NCBI RefSeq assembly: GCF_043769475.1
Contig: NZ_CP171729.1
Coordinates: forward strand, 1,674,001 to 1,738,000
Origin: Allomesorhizobium sp043769475
GTDB taxonomy: Bacteria; Pseudomonadota; Alphaproteobacteria; Rhizobiales; Rhizobiaceae
DNA length: 64,000 nucleotides
Direction of reading: 5' to 3'
Below the pieces are notes generated by a model. That model was given only the letters and a program-made list of their open reading frames with translations. It searched no databases and was not told the origin of the DNA. Position numbers and translations under genes: made by a program. Of this stretch, positions 52,136-60,213 are shown piece after piece (positions within the stretch are counted from its first letter, which is position 1; every line of letters starts with the position of its first letter).

Positions 52136-52463
52136 GGCTGTCCAGCATCTGGTGATTGTCGAGGAACCGGCGGAAGGACTGCCGCGCCTCGCCAGGACAG
52201 CCGGCCGCCAACAAAGCACGACTTTTCAGCAGCGTGAGCCCGGGGTGATCTGCACCGTCGATCGTCTCAAGCTTGCTAATCGCGGCGAGAGCCTTTTCCG
52301 GTTCGCCGTCAAGAATGAGCAGATGCGCGAGCGTGCGCAGCACACCGGCGTCGTCCGGCGCCAGTTGCGCGGCGATAAGCAGATACGCAGCGCCACGCTT
52401 GGCCTGACCGTGGCAACCATAGAGATATCCCAGCATATGCATCAATTGTACGGTGTCGCGCAC
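52128..52463 (-). CDS. TPR protein, SctY (YscY)-like
   Basis: A 111-residue protein of about three TPR helices: LMHMLGYLYGCHGQAKRGA, AGVLRTLAHLLILDGEPEKA and LKSRALLAAGCPGEARQSF. Its size, position immediately before sctV (8-bp overlap) and pairing with the SctX-like gene match YscY, the chaperone of YscX in Ysc-type T3SS. An alternative is a generic class II TPR chaperone for another substrate. No signal peptide is present, so it is cytoplasmic. Confidence 0.6.
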   Translation of the reverse strand: MRDTVQLMHMLGYLYGCHGQAKRGAAYLLIAAQLAPDDAGVLRTLAHLLILDGEPEKALAAISKLETIDGADHPGLTLLKSRALLAAGCPGEARQSFRRFLDNHQMLDSHA

Positions 52464-52468
52464 GCCGT

Positions 52469-52897
52469 TCAGATGTCGGTCCCTCCATGCAACTTCTTAA
52501 GTATTTCGAGATGCCGGTTGATCTCGTCGCGCATGAGCGCATCCGCCATCGAACGCAGTTGTTCGCCGCCTCCGAGGCGCGGAAGCAACTCGCTGATGCA
52601 ATCCTCCAGAATGGAGGCGGCGCGCCGCAAGATGGCCGGATCGGGGATACGTGGACGCACATACTGCACCAACATATCATTGATCGGGGTGCCGGATGGA
52701 CCGGCTTCGAACAAGATGGCGCCGTTCTCGATGCCTAGGGCTTCCCTCGATCCGCCGGCATTGTTCGTCTTTTGCTCGACTGCGTCGGGCCGTCGGCGCT
52801 CGACCTGTTGGCCACGAGTAGCTCCCGCTCGCGCATGCGGTGAAACCGCATCCAAGTTGGAGACGTCGAGTCGTGAACCTTCGATGCGGCGGCTCAT
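52469..52897 (-). CDS. SctX (YscX)-like T3SS protein
   Basis: A 142-residue soluble protein. The first 60 residues are polar and probably disordered, fitting an export signal. The C-terminal half (VRPRIPDPAILRRAASILED, GGGEQLRSMADALMRDEINRH and LEILKKL) has the helix pattern of YscX. The gene order X-Y-V is the same as in Yersinia yscX-yscY-yscV. It overlaps sctD by 4 bp. The similarity is by pattern, not by strong motif, so confidence is moderate; a gatekeeper fragment is the main alternative. Confidence 0.55.
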   Translation of the reverse strand: MSRRIEGSRLDVSNLDAVSPHARAGATRGQQVERRRPDAVEQKTNNAGGSREALGIENGAILFEAGPSGTPINDMLVQYVRPRIPDPAILRRAASILEDCISELLPRLGGGEQLRSMADALMRDEINRHLEILKKLHGGTDI

Positions 52898-53847
52898 GGA
52901 TACCTCAAGGCAATGGTCGCTCCGTCCTTGCCAAGTATCAGCGCGTCCTCGCCGATCCGCTTGATCGACCAGCCGTTTTCGACGAACGCGCCTTCATGAT
53001 AGCGAGCACCGTCGGCCGTGATGATATAGGGCCGGTTGCCATACCAGATTGCCTGAAGCGCCAGCTGCGGCGCAGCTTCGGCGCTGGCGACAGCCACGGT
53101 CGACGCCAGCATGAACTTCGCACCATGGGTTTGATCGAACCAGGCCTGCACGTTCGCCCATGCCTGGCTCCGATCTCTCGGCACCGTTCCGGCCACACTG
53201 ATACGGCCGTCATCGACGTGTATATCCAGCGGCCCAATGCCGGCCTCCTCGATCTTCTGCGTCAGATCTCGCGTCGCTGCAGTGACCGACCTATCGCCCG
53301 CAGCGGTAGCCGATGCTTCAGTGCCGGCTGCCGGAAGGGCCGCTGCCAAGGCTTTCGAAACATGTTTGGTATCAGCCATGGATAGCTGGTTGGCCACCAC
53401 GGAAAGGACGAAGACGCCGACGAGGCCAATGAGAGTCAGTGCCAAGGTGCGCGAAAGAAATGAACGCTCCGCGTCGTGCTGCTGATGTCGTATCCGCACC
53501 ATAGCGCCGCCGATGCGCGCATTGAGCGGCAGCCGGCATTTTTGGCCGTGTCCCTGCGGCACCACGCCCTTGTCAAGCAGCACATCGCCGCCGAAGGCTT
53601 CAATCTCGACTGAGGAGCCACTGAGGCGCAGCCGCGCATGACTTGGCGCCACGCCTTCGTCCCTCAGCACGATATCGGATTCAACATTCGATCCGATCGA
53701 ATGGAACTCGCCGTCAAGTGCAAGCTGCGCGCCGGCGTGAAGTCCGTCGGTGACCTCGAGCAGGATAATGGGGGTTGCGACAGGCGCAAATGCTGCTAGC
53801 GCCGTGCTAGCAGAATTGCGCGTTCCGAGCCCCGGTTCGCCGCCCAT
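52894..53847 (-). CDS. sctD: T3SS inner-membrane ring protein SctD
   Basis: 317 residues: an N-terminal cytoplasmic FHA-like domain (about residues 25-115, with GSNVESDIVLRDEGVAPSHA, the phosphopeptide-loop region), one membrane helix (about 130-152, LALTLIGLVGVFVLSVV), and a periplasmic part with a BON-like ring-building motif (DIHVDDGRISVAGTVPRDR). It is shorter than YscD (about 420), with fewer periplasmic ring modules. It is the first gene of the D-X-Y-V-secretin-lipoprotein-U run and overlaps the SctX-like gene by 4 bp. Confidence 0.85.
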   Translation of the reverse strand: MGGEPGLGTRNSASTALAAFAPVATPIILLEVTDGLHAGAQLALDGEFHSIGSNVESDIVLRDEGVAPSHARLRLSGSSVEIEAFGGDVLLDKGVVPQGHGQKCRLPLNARIGGAMVRIRHQQHDAERSFLSRTLALTLIGLVGVFVLSVVANQLSMADTKHVSKALAAALPAAGTEASATAAGDRSVTAATRDLTQKIEEAGIGPLDIHVDDGRISVAGTVPRDRSQAWANVQAWFDQTHGAKFMLASTVAVASAEAAPQLALQAIWYGNRPYIITADGARYHEGAFVENGWSIKRIGEDALILGKDGATIALRYP

Positions 53848-53962
53848 CTTCGCCTCCTAAGCAGATGCACAAGCCGCTTTGAGAGGATGCGCGACAGCTA
53901 TCGCGCACCCGGATCGTCTGCGCCGCTCGAAGTTTCCGCGACGCGACCTGTCACGATGACCG

Positions 53963-54136
53963 TTAGGACTTCTGGGCGGCGCTGCCCATGTCCTTGGACG
54001 TGCCCATCTGGAAGTCGTGCTCCATCTTGTGGGTGTCCTTCTTCACCTCGAGCGCGAACATACGTTCCTGCTGCGCAATCATTTTGTCGAGCATCGCTTC
54101 GGGGTTGGTGCCGCCTATGGAAGGGACCGTCGTCAT
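53963..54136 (-). CDS. Small T3SS-cluster protein (57 aa), unidentified
   Basis: ATG 54136 has GAGGAGT at ideal spacing and the stop is TAA. The product is hydrophilic and helical with a heptad-like stretch (EAMLDKMIAQQERMFALEV) and no Cys; the C-terminus is Met/Gly/Ser-rich. It sits between sctT and sctD on the same strand, where a needle subunit could be expected, but it lacks the PxNP-type turn and the length (about 80) of SctF. It could be a small co-chaperone or an unusual secreted subunit. Confidence 0.6.
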   Translation of the reverse strand: MTTVPSIGGTNPEAMLDKMIAQQERMFALEVKKDTHKMEHDFQMGTSKDMGSAAQKS

Positions 54137-54281
54137 GATTGGACTCCTCGCTGGGATTAAGTCGTATCAATGCAGATCGCCGACGCTCCGTTCGACGCCT
54201 ACGCGCAAACCTTACGGAAGAGTTACGGCGGGACGAAATCCATTTGGTTTGTGGCGTCACGCCGAGACGGCAGACGGTTCG

Positions 54282-55106
54282 TCAGCGGATCTCGCCGGGT
54301 CGGCAGTTCGGGCAGGAAAGGCTCTCAAGCAGCTCGCTCGCGTCGCGCAGGAACGACATTTCCTGGCCCATGTAGCTGATGAGGAAAGCCGCATAGACGA
54401 CGAGCAGCAGGCTGAAGACCAATGTCTTGACCACCAACGACATGGCGAAGACATTCATGTGGGGGGCGGCCTTCGCCACGAAGCCTAGCAGCACGTCCGA
54501 CAGCAAAAGACCGACGACGATCGGGAAACTCAGGACGAGCGCCATGGTGAGAACGCGTGTCAGCAAATCGAGAAAGACATCCGCCGATTCGGCGCTGAAG
54601 ACCGGCATTAGGCTTTCGATGGGCCACAGCCTGTAGCTGTCGAACACCGTCGTCAGCATAAATTCGAGGCCGCCTGCAGCGAGGAACAGCGCGATCAGGG
54701 TGATTGCAAAGAGAGTGCCGGTGGGGCTTGTCTCATGCGTCATCATCGGGTCGATCAGCGATCCCATGGTCGAGCCACGCTGGAGGTCGACAATGTCGCC
54801 GGCCGCCTCGGCCGCCCAGAATGGCACGCCGAGCACGAGGCCCAGTGTCGCGCCGACAAGCATTTCCTTCATGCCGAGGATGACGAAGGTGGCCACTGTG
54901 AAATCGACGCCGCGCAGCGCCTCTGTCAACGCCGGATAGAGTGGGATCGCGAAAGCGATGGCGACGCCGTTCCGCAACAGGCCAGTCAGCCGCAGGCGGG
55001 AAAACAGCGGCAGGACGACGATGAAGCCCAGCATGCGCGCGACGACGAAACCCGCCGCCAGAATGTAGAACTCGGCCTCTTGGAGCCAGCCCAGAAACGA
55101 TTCCAT
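54282..55106 (-). CDS. sctT: T3SS export apparatus protein SctT
   Basis: A 274-residue SctT/FliR-family membrane protein with about six helices. Family features include ARMLGFIVVLPLFS near the N-terminus, VLGVPFWAAEAAGDIVDLQRG in the middle and FPIVVGLLLSDVLLGFVAKAAPHMNVF in the second half. It forms the export gate with SctR and SctS. It starts 3 bp after sctS, in the conserved order R-S-T. Confidence 0.92.
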   Translation of the reverse strand: MESFLGWLQEAEFYILAAGFVVARMLGFIVVLPLFSRLRLTGLLRNGVAIAFAIPLYPALTEALRGVDFTVATFVILGMKEMLVGATLGLVLGVPFWAAEAAGDIVDLQRGSTMGSLIDPMMTHETSPTGTLFAITLIALFLAAGGLEFMLTTVFDSYRLWPIESLMPVFSAESADVFLDLLTRVLTMALVLSFPIVVGLLLSDVLLGFVAKAAPHMNVFAMSLVVKTLVFSLLLVVYAAFLISYMGQEMSFLRDASELLESLSCPNCRPGEIR

Positions 55107-55109
55107 TCC

Positions 55110-55379
55110 CTAGCGCGTCGCAGTTGGAAATTCGTCGAAAATCGCGGTCGCCTGTTCCGCGATCTGATGGGCCATAAAGGGCCCGGTGATCAGGATGACT
55201 ACCAGCACGACGACGAGCTTGATCGTCTGCGGCAGCGATTGATCCTGGATCTGGGTCAGGGCCTGGATCAGGCCGATCAACAGGCCCGTGACCAACGAAA
55301 CGACAATCGCCGGCGCCGACATGAGCAGCATGATCATAAACGCCTCTTGGACCTTCGCGAGTATGATGTCGCTGTTCAT
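55110..55379 (-). CDS. sctS: T3SS export apparatus protein SctS
   Basis: An 89-residue SctS/FliQ-family protein with two membrane helices forming a hairpin: AFMIMLLMSAPAIVVSLVTGLLIGLIQ and the second around LVVVLVVILITGPF. The conserved polar turn is TQIQDQSLPQT. ATG 55379 is preceded by AAGGAAC and matches the usual family start MNSD; the frame is open to 55415 and an earlier start overlapping sctR by 8 bp is possible. Confidence 0.9.
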   Translation of the reverse strand: MNSDIILAKVQEAFMIMLLMSAPAIVVSLVTGLLIGLIQALTQIQDQSLPQTIKLVVVLVVILITGPFMAHQIAEQATAIFDEFPTATR

Positions 55380-55407
55380 TTTCTTGATGTTCCTTGGCGC
55401 CGAGGGG

Positions 55408-56058
55408 TCAGGCATAGCTGAGGATCAGCCCGTGCATCAGACGCGACCATCCGTCGATGGCGACGAACAGAAGCAGCTTTAGCGGAATGGAGATCAGCAC
55501 CGGCGACACCATGATCATGCCAAGCGTCATCAGCACATTGGCAACGACGATGTCGATGATCAGGAAGGGCAGGTACAGCAGGAAGCCGATCTCGAAGGCG
55601 CGGGTCAGTTCCGATGCAACGAAGGCCGGGATAAGGATGGAAAGATCGTCGTCGCGCACATTTTTGCGCGCTTCCTCCGGCCAAAGCCTGCCTGTGCCTT
55701 CAAGAAAGAATTTACGCTCATTCGGCTCGGTGAAGCGTATGAGGTGCACCTTCAGCGGTTCCTTGATCAACTCGGCGGCAGCTCTGACGTCATCGACAGT
55801 CTCGAATTTCGTCTGGCCCTGCAGCCGATTCGACATTTCGCTCAGAAGCGGCGTGGTGATGTAGCTCGTCAGCACCAGCGCGATGCCATAGAGCACCAAA
55901 TTCGGCGGCATCTGCTGGACGCCCAGCGCGTTCCTTATCAGGAAGAGCACGATCGAGATTTTGAGGAATCCCGTCATCGTCACCACGGCGAGCGGCACCA
56001 ACCCAACGGTGCCGATGGCGATCAACAGGACCAGAAGGCTGGGCGCCCCTTCAATCAT
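55408..56058 (-). CDS. sctR: T3SS export apparatus protein SctR
   Basis: A 216-residue SctR/FliP-family protein with four membrane helices. Visible family motifs are MTGFLKISIVLFLIRNALGVQQ and PPNLVLYGIALVLT in the N-terminal half, and IPAFVASELTRAFEIGFLLYLPF and DIVVANVLMTLGMIM in the C-terminal half. No cleavable signal peptide is needed in the non-flagellar version. It overlaps sctQ by 4 bp. Confidence 0.93.
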   Translation of the reverse strand: MIEGAPSLLVLLIAIGTVGLVPLAVVTMTGFLKISIVLFLIRNALGVQQMPPNLVLYGIALVLTSYITTPLLSEMSNRLQGQTKFETVDDVRAAAELIKEPLKVHLIRFTEPNERKFFLEGTGRLWPEEARKNVRDDDLSILIPAFVASELTRAFEIGFLLYLPFLIIDIVVANVLMTLGMIMVSPVLISIPLKLLLFVAIDGWSRLMHGLILSYA

Positions 56059-57182
56059 TTTGCGAAAATGCGCCTGACGCGAATGCCGAGGCCTTCGCCG
56101 ATCCTGACGATTTCACCTTGTCCGATGCGCTTGCCGCCGGAAATGATGTTGATGCTGTCCGCCGCAGCGTCGGGGAGCGGAAGAACAGCGCCGGGGGCGA
56201 GTTTCCTGACCTGTTCGACGGACAGGGTCGCGCGGCCTGCTTCGAAGACCAGCGTTACCGACAGGTCGCTCACGTCAAGGTCTTCAGGTTGCTCGCCGAT
56301 AGATCGCATCCGGCCTGAACTCATCATCCACTCCCATCTTGAACCCGTGACCCTCCGCAGGCGGTCGAGTAACCGCACGCCGGACCCTGCAAATTCGACC
56401 GGCGCTGCGAACACGCCGCCCAACTCGACCATTGCCGACACCGACTCGCCGGAGGTATCGTCGATCACCACGACATCGCCGGCGGCGAGGTCTTCGAGTT
56501 CTGCCAGCGTGATCCGAACCGCGCCGCGGCAAATACTGAGAGACAAGAGCGGATCGACAGCTTCCGCTGCCGGCGCCGGCGCGGCGACATCCAGAAGGCG
56601 AGCCAGACTGAGCGCTAAATCCTTATCGTCGAAAAGCAGGAGGCCCATCGGGGCACCATCACCATGATGTAGCGCCAGCCGAAAACGCGCTGCGTCTGCC
56701 GCCGAGCTCTGCGCGAAAGCGACAGTTTTCAGCTCAACGGCACGGCCGAGATGCTGCTCGAAATCAGTCAGTTCCTGCGCGACCAGTGCTTCGACGAGTA
56801 GCGCGGCATGCGCGGAATTGAGCTGTTCAAGATCGGCCACCAAGTTCTGGCGGGCAAGCATGCCCATCAGGAGACTCCGATCCACATGCAGCGAGGCTTC
56901 GGCGTCGCCAACTGCGACCGTGATCGCCGTATCCCAAGCCCGCGCTTCGTCCAGGCACCATTTGGCGGTGGCCGTTGCCGCCATTCCGCCAAGTTCAAAC
57001 CGGATCGCTGGCCGGCCCCGGTAGAATGCGTTCAGAGCCTCCAGATCGTCCGGCGAAACCTTTTCGAGTTCCAGCCGCTCCCATCCGGATGCGGTCCGCG
57101 AAGACCTTGCCCGCTGGCGATGCGCCGACTTCCGGCCGCCTGGCTGCGTGTCGGCTGGGGGAGGGGACGTGGATTTCAGCAT
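56055..57182 (-). CDS. sctQ: T3SS cytosolic ring (sorting platform) protein SctQ
   Basis: A 375-residue SctQ. The C-terminal SPOA domain (about residues 295-370) is clear, with DLSVTLVFEAGRATLSVEQV, LAPGAVLPLP and GQGEIVRIGEGLGIRVRRI. A more divergent SPOA-like region lies around residue 215 (GAVRITLAELEDLAAGDVVV). The N-terminal 30 residues are basic and Pro/Ser-rich. It overlaps sctO by 7 bp and sctR by 4 bp. Confidence 0.88.
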   Translation of the reverse strand: MLKSTSPPPADTQPGGRKSAHRQRARSSRTASGWERLELEKVSPDDLEALNAFYRGRPAIRFELGGMAATATAKWCLDEARAWDTAITVAVGDAEASLHVDRSLLMGMLARQNLVADLEQLNSAHAALLVEALVAQELTDFEQHLGRAVELKTVAFAQSSAADAARFRLALHHGDGAPMGLLLFDDKDLALSLARLLDVAAPAPAAEAVDPLLSLSICRGAVRITLAELEDLAAGDVVVIDDTSGESVSAMVELGGVFAAPVEFAGSGVRLLDRLRRVTGSRWEWMMSSGRMRSIGEQPEDLDVSDLSVTLVFEAGRATLSVEQVRKLAPGAVLPLPDAAADSINIISGGKRIGQGEIVRIGEGLGIRVRRIFAK

Positions 57183-57667
57183 GAGTCTGCTAGGCGTTCC
57201 GCGGGCTTGTAGTCCTCTTCCGCCATCAGTTCGACCAGCGCGGCTTCACGTATCGCGCCGCGCTCCGCCACCTTGGTGGCGAGAGCGTCGATCTTTTCAA
57301 GGACCAACCGGGCACGGCGCAGCTTGTCTTTCGCTTCCGCGAGCTCAAGCCAACGGGCATGAACACGCTGCTCCGCGGCATCCTTGGCTTCGGCCAGCCT
57401 GGCTGCCTCGAATTGCGCGGCAAGGTATCTGTTCTCGAGATCCTGCATGCTGGCGACGCTCAGCTTCTGCCCGATCATCGCGTCCATCGCTATTCGCTCG
57501 GCGGCGGCTGCGCGCTCCAAGTGGCTCTCGATCGCCCTTGCGGCATCCGCGACGAGGCGCTCGGCCTCTTTGTGCGCCGCGTGGCTGCGGCTGGCTACCT
57601 CTTCGGCGCGCCGTAACCGTGCTTCCCGTATCGAGCGGGTGCCTGCGATGAACCTGGCGTCTTTCAT
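57176..57667 (-). CDS. sctO: T3SS ATPase stalk protein SctO
   Basis: A 163-residue protein that is almost entirely charged alpha helix (for example ARLRRAEEVASRSHAAHKEA and AKDKLRRARLVLEKIDALA), the coiled-coil hairpin expected for SctO/FliJ, which inserts into the SctN hexamer. The position right after sctN, with a 4-bp overlap, is the standard one. Sequence conservation in this family is low, so the call rests on length, coiled-coil character and position. Confidence 0.8.
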   Translation of the reverse strand: MKDARFIAGTRSIREARLRRAEEVASRSHAAHKEAERLVADAARAIESHLERAAAAERIAMDAMIGQKLSVASMQDLENRYLAAQFEAARLAEAKDAAEQRVHARWLELAEAKDKLRRARLVLEKIDALATKVAERGAIREAALVELMAEEDYKPAERLADSC

Positions 57668-59004
57668 GAAAGGGCAATCTCGCTCATGAGCCGCAGCGTC
57701 TCGGCAAGCGCCTCGCTCGATTTAGAATCCTGCCGCAGGAACGCGTTGATCCGGTCTGCCTTGGCTATTGCCTCGTCCGTCGTGGTGTCGCTGCCACGTT
57801 CGTATTCCCCTACGCGCAGCAGCAGTTCGACCTCGGCATAGCGCGACATCATTTCCCGGATCCGTCCCGCGTGTTCCCGGTGCTCCTGCGATACCACCGT
57901 GTCCATCAGGCGGCTTCTGCTGCGCAGGACGTCTATCGCCGGAAAGTGGTTACGCTGCGCCAGTTCGGTGGACAGAAAGACGTGGCCGTCCAGCAGCGCC
58001 TGAATTTCCTCCGCTACCGGGTCCATCGTCCCGTCGCCTTCCATCAGGACGCTGTAGAGGCCTGTGATCGAGCCGATGCGTCCTGGCCCGGCCCGCTCCA
58101 GCAGGCGTGGCAGCGCGGCGAAGAGCGACGATGGATAGCCGCGCCGCGTCGGCGGCTCGCCGGAAGCAAGGCCAATCTCGCGCTGGGCGCGGGCAAAACG
58201 GGTGATGTTGTCCATGGCGAGCAGCACGTGCTTGCCCTGGTCGCGGAAATATTCCGCGATCGCGGTCGCCGCGTGGGCCGCCTTGACGCGCTCGATGGCC
58301 GGCCGGTCCGATGTTGCGGCGACGATCACCGACCGCGCAAGCCCTTCCGTGCCCGCCTGGCGTTCGACGAATTCGCGCACTTCCCGTCCGCGTTCGCCGA
58401 CCAGCGCGATCACGGCAACGTCGGCATCAGTGCCGCGGACAATGTCGGCAAGCAACATCGACTTGCCGACGCCCGGCGCTCCAAACAGGCCAACGCGCTG
58501 GCCGCGCGCGCAAGTCAGGAGCCCGTCGAGCGCACGAATGCCGAGCGTCATCGGCTCCGAGATCAGGCCGCGTTGCATCGAGGGCGGGGGATCGGCAATG
58601 ACAGGATAGCTGCCGGCGATATCCGCCTCGTCGAGCGGTGCGCCGTCAAGAGGGTCGCCGAGCGCGCTGATGACGCGACCGAGCAGCGCCGGGCCTATAC
58701 GGATTTGCTGGCTCTTGAACGTCGGAATAACCTCGGTGAGGCTCGACAGGCCTGCAATGTCGCCGAGCGGCAGCAAGATCGCCATCTCGTCGAGCAGTCC
58801 GATCACTTCGGCTTTGAGCCGCCTCTTGGTTTTCGGATCGACCAGGTCGCAGATCTCGCCAATCCGGGCCTCTTCAAGGGCGGCATGGATGATGGCCCCG
58901 GTGACCTGGCGCACTCTGCCGGTGCGCCGCCGCGCCGCGTCGTGACGCAGGCCGTTGCGAAGGTTGGGAACGATGTCGGCGAGACGGCTGTCAATTCCGC
59001 TCAT
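57664..59004 (-). CDS. sctN: T3SS ATPase SctN
   Basis: A 446-residue F1-beta-like ATPase that unfolds and energises export substrates. Walker A is GLFGAPGVGKSMLL (about residues 172-185), Walker B is HVLLAMDNITRFA, the catalytic Glu lies in LVGERGREV, and the arginine-finger region is near SLFAALPRLLERAG. The family-typical ALGDPLDGAPLD and PPSMQR segments are present. It overlaps sctL and sctO by 4 bp at each end, so the whole run from 62282 to 55408 is probably one transcript. Confidence 0.95.
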   Translation of the reverse strand: MSGIDSRLADIVPNLRNGLRHDAARRRTGRVRQVTGAIIHAALEEARIGEICDLVDPKTKRRLKAEVIGLLDEMAILLPLGDIAGLSSLTEVIPTFKSQQIRIGPALLGRVISALGDPLDGAPLDEADIAGSYPVIADPPPSMQRGLISEPMTLGIRALDGLLTCARGQRVGLFGAPGVGKSMLLADIVRGTDADVAVIALVGERGREVREFVERQAGTEGLARSVIVAATSDRPAIERVKAAHAATAIAEYFRDQGKHVLLAMDNITRFARAQREIGLASGEPPTRRGYPSSLFAALPRLLERAGPGRIGSITGLYSVLMEGDGTMDPVAEEIQALLDGHVFLSTELAQRNHFPAIDVLRSRSRLMDTVVSQEHREHAGRIREMMSRYAEVELLLRVGEYERGSDTTTDEAIAKADRINAFLRQDSKSSEALAETLRLMSEIALS

Positions 59005-59609
59005 GTCGGCGTCTCCCCACGGTCGCGGACAGCCTCGGCGATTGCCGCGATCTGCGCCCCGATGGTCGCATCGACCACTGCGACATCGGTTGCCACGACG
59101 CAGCCGTCGCGCCGCAGATCGGCATCGGGGATGACCTCGATAGTTCCCTGGAAGCTTGATTCTGCGCGGAGAGCCGCAAGTTCATCTCGCACGGCGTCGA
59201 CGGCTTGCGGATGCACCGTCACCTTGATGAAACGGCTGCGCCGCATCTCGGAAATCGTCTGCTTCGCCGCCTTCGCCACCAATTCGCTGGCATCGAACTC
59301 GCCAAGCACGCGAGCGATGACATCGGTCGCCAGGCCGATGACGTCCTTCTCGATCGAACCGAAATAGCGGTCCACCTTGGCTGCGACCTCCGCCAGGAGG
59401 CGAGTGGCTTCCGCGGCGCCCTCGGCCTTGCCGTCCTTATAGCCTTCGGCAAAGCTGTCGCCATAGGCGCCGCGGGCCGTATCGTGCAGCTCGGCAGCTC
59501 TGCGTTTCGCGGCGTCGAGGAAGGCAAACCCGTCTTGCCAGGCCTGTGCTTCGGCCGCTTTCAGAATTCGCCTGCCGGGCCGCGTCGGCAGTCCGATGCC
59601 GGGGTTCAT
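59001..59609 (-). CDS. sctL: T3SS ATPase regulator/stator SctL
   Basis: A 202-residue SctL/FliH-family protein: a helical N-terminal half with a Gly-containing helix (FAEGYKDGKAEGAAEATRLL) and a C-terminal V-ATPase subunit E-like domain (FIKVTVHPQAVDAVRDELAAL and IEVIPDADLRRDGCVVATD). It links SctN to SctQ. The start is placed at 59609, overlapping the sctK stop by 4 bp; the frame is open further upstream, but that part is antisense-like. Confidence 0.88.
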   Translation of the reverse strand: MNPGIGLPTRPGRRILKAAEAQAWQDGFAFLDAAKRRAAELHDTARGAYGDSFAEGYKDGKAEGAAEATRLLAEVAAKVDRYFGSIEKDVIGLATDVIARVLGEFDASELVAKAAKQTISEMRRSRFIKVTVHPQAVDAVRDELAALRAESSFQGTIEVIPDADLRRDGCVVATDVAVVDATIGAQIAAIAEAVRDRGETPT

Positions 59610-60208
59610 CGTGCGGCCTCGCTGGCACGGCGGACAATCCCGGCGCCGCCTGTCATCGGCTCGGCGTCGAGATCGATGCCGCCCGGAAACTTGAGCTTCA
59701 TCCATGCGGATGCGGGCTCCGACACGGCATTGCACCAGGCGGCTATGCAGCGCCAGCCGTCATCGTGCATACGCGCCGCGATCGTCTCCAGCGGCTCCAG
59801 AGGGCGGGGCGGCGCCGTAAGATCCCTGTTCGCCAAAGCAAAGGCGAACAGTTCCTCGCCGATCTGATAGTGGATGGCGCTCACCTTTTCCCTGCCGATC
59901 GCGCCAGCCAGAGAGCCGGACCAGCAGATCGCGCCCGCACGCATCGCCAGGGTCTCGATCTCCCGCTTGGGTGTCAGAGTGATCCGGTGGTCTTCGTCCG
60001 CCACATCGTCGCCGAGCGGCGCAAGCCCGAAATGCGAAGAAAGCAGCGCCGAAAGGCGCCGGGCCAGCCGGGGCGTCTCCAGCATGAACTGGCAACCGTG
60101 CACCGCGATCGCGCCGCCGAAGCATGCGGCAAGCTGGCTGGCATCGGTATAGACCGCGGGATTCTCGACGAAAGCATTCCAGTCAGGATCAAAGGCCGTC
60201 GGCGCCAT
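59606..60208 (-). CDS. sctK: T3SS sorting-platform protein SctK
   Basis: A 200-residue YscK-like protein. Family-like features are FDPDWNAFVENPAVYTD at the start and the central RLARRLSALLSSHFGLAP with RMRAGAICWSG-type segment (LAMRAGAICWSGSLAGAI). ATG 60208 follows GAAGG, 5 bp after the sctJ stop, in the classical I-J-K-L order. SctK links SctD to SctQ in the sorting platform. The 47 codons upstream in frame overlap sctJ and are not used. Confidence 0.8.
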   Translation of the reverse strand: MAPTAFDPDWNAFVENPAVYTDASQLAACFGGAIAVHGCQFMLETPRLARRLSALLSSHFGLAPLGDDVADEDHRITLTPKREIETLAMRAGAICWSGSLAGAIGREKVSAIHYQIGEELFAFALANRDLTAPPRPLEPLETIAARMHDDGWRCIAAWCNAVSEPASAWMKLKFPGGIDLDAEPMTGGAGIVRRASEAAR

Positions 60209-60213
60209 CGCCT

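Noticed and set aside
53963..54136. SctF needle subunit
   Set aside because: The protein is 57 residues, lacks the conserved turn between two helices and is too polar at its C-terminus; kept as unidentified.
53898..54260. 120-codon minus-strand frame between sctT and sctD
   Set aside because: It overlaps in another frame the 57-codon gene at 53963-54136, which has a perfect ribosome site and natural composition; the longer frame has neither.
57871..59367. 498-codon plus-strand frame opposite sctN/sctL
   Set aside because: sctN motifs on the minus strand are unambiguous; the plus-strand product is Arg/Asp-rich noise.
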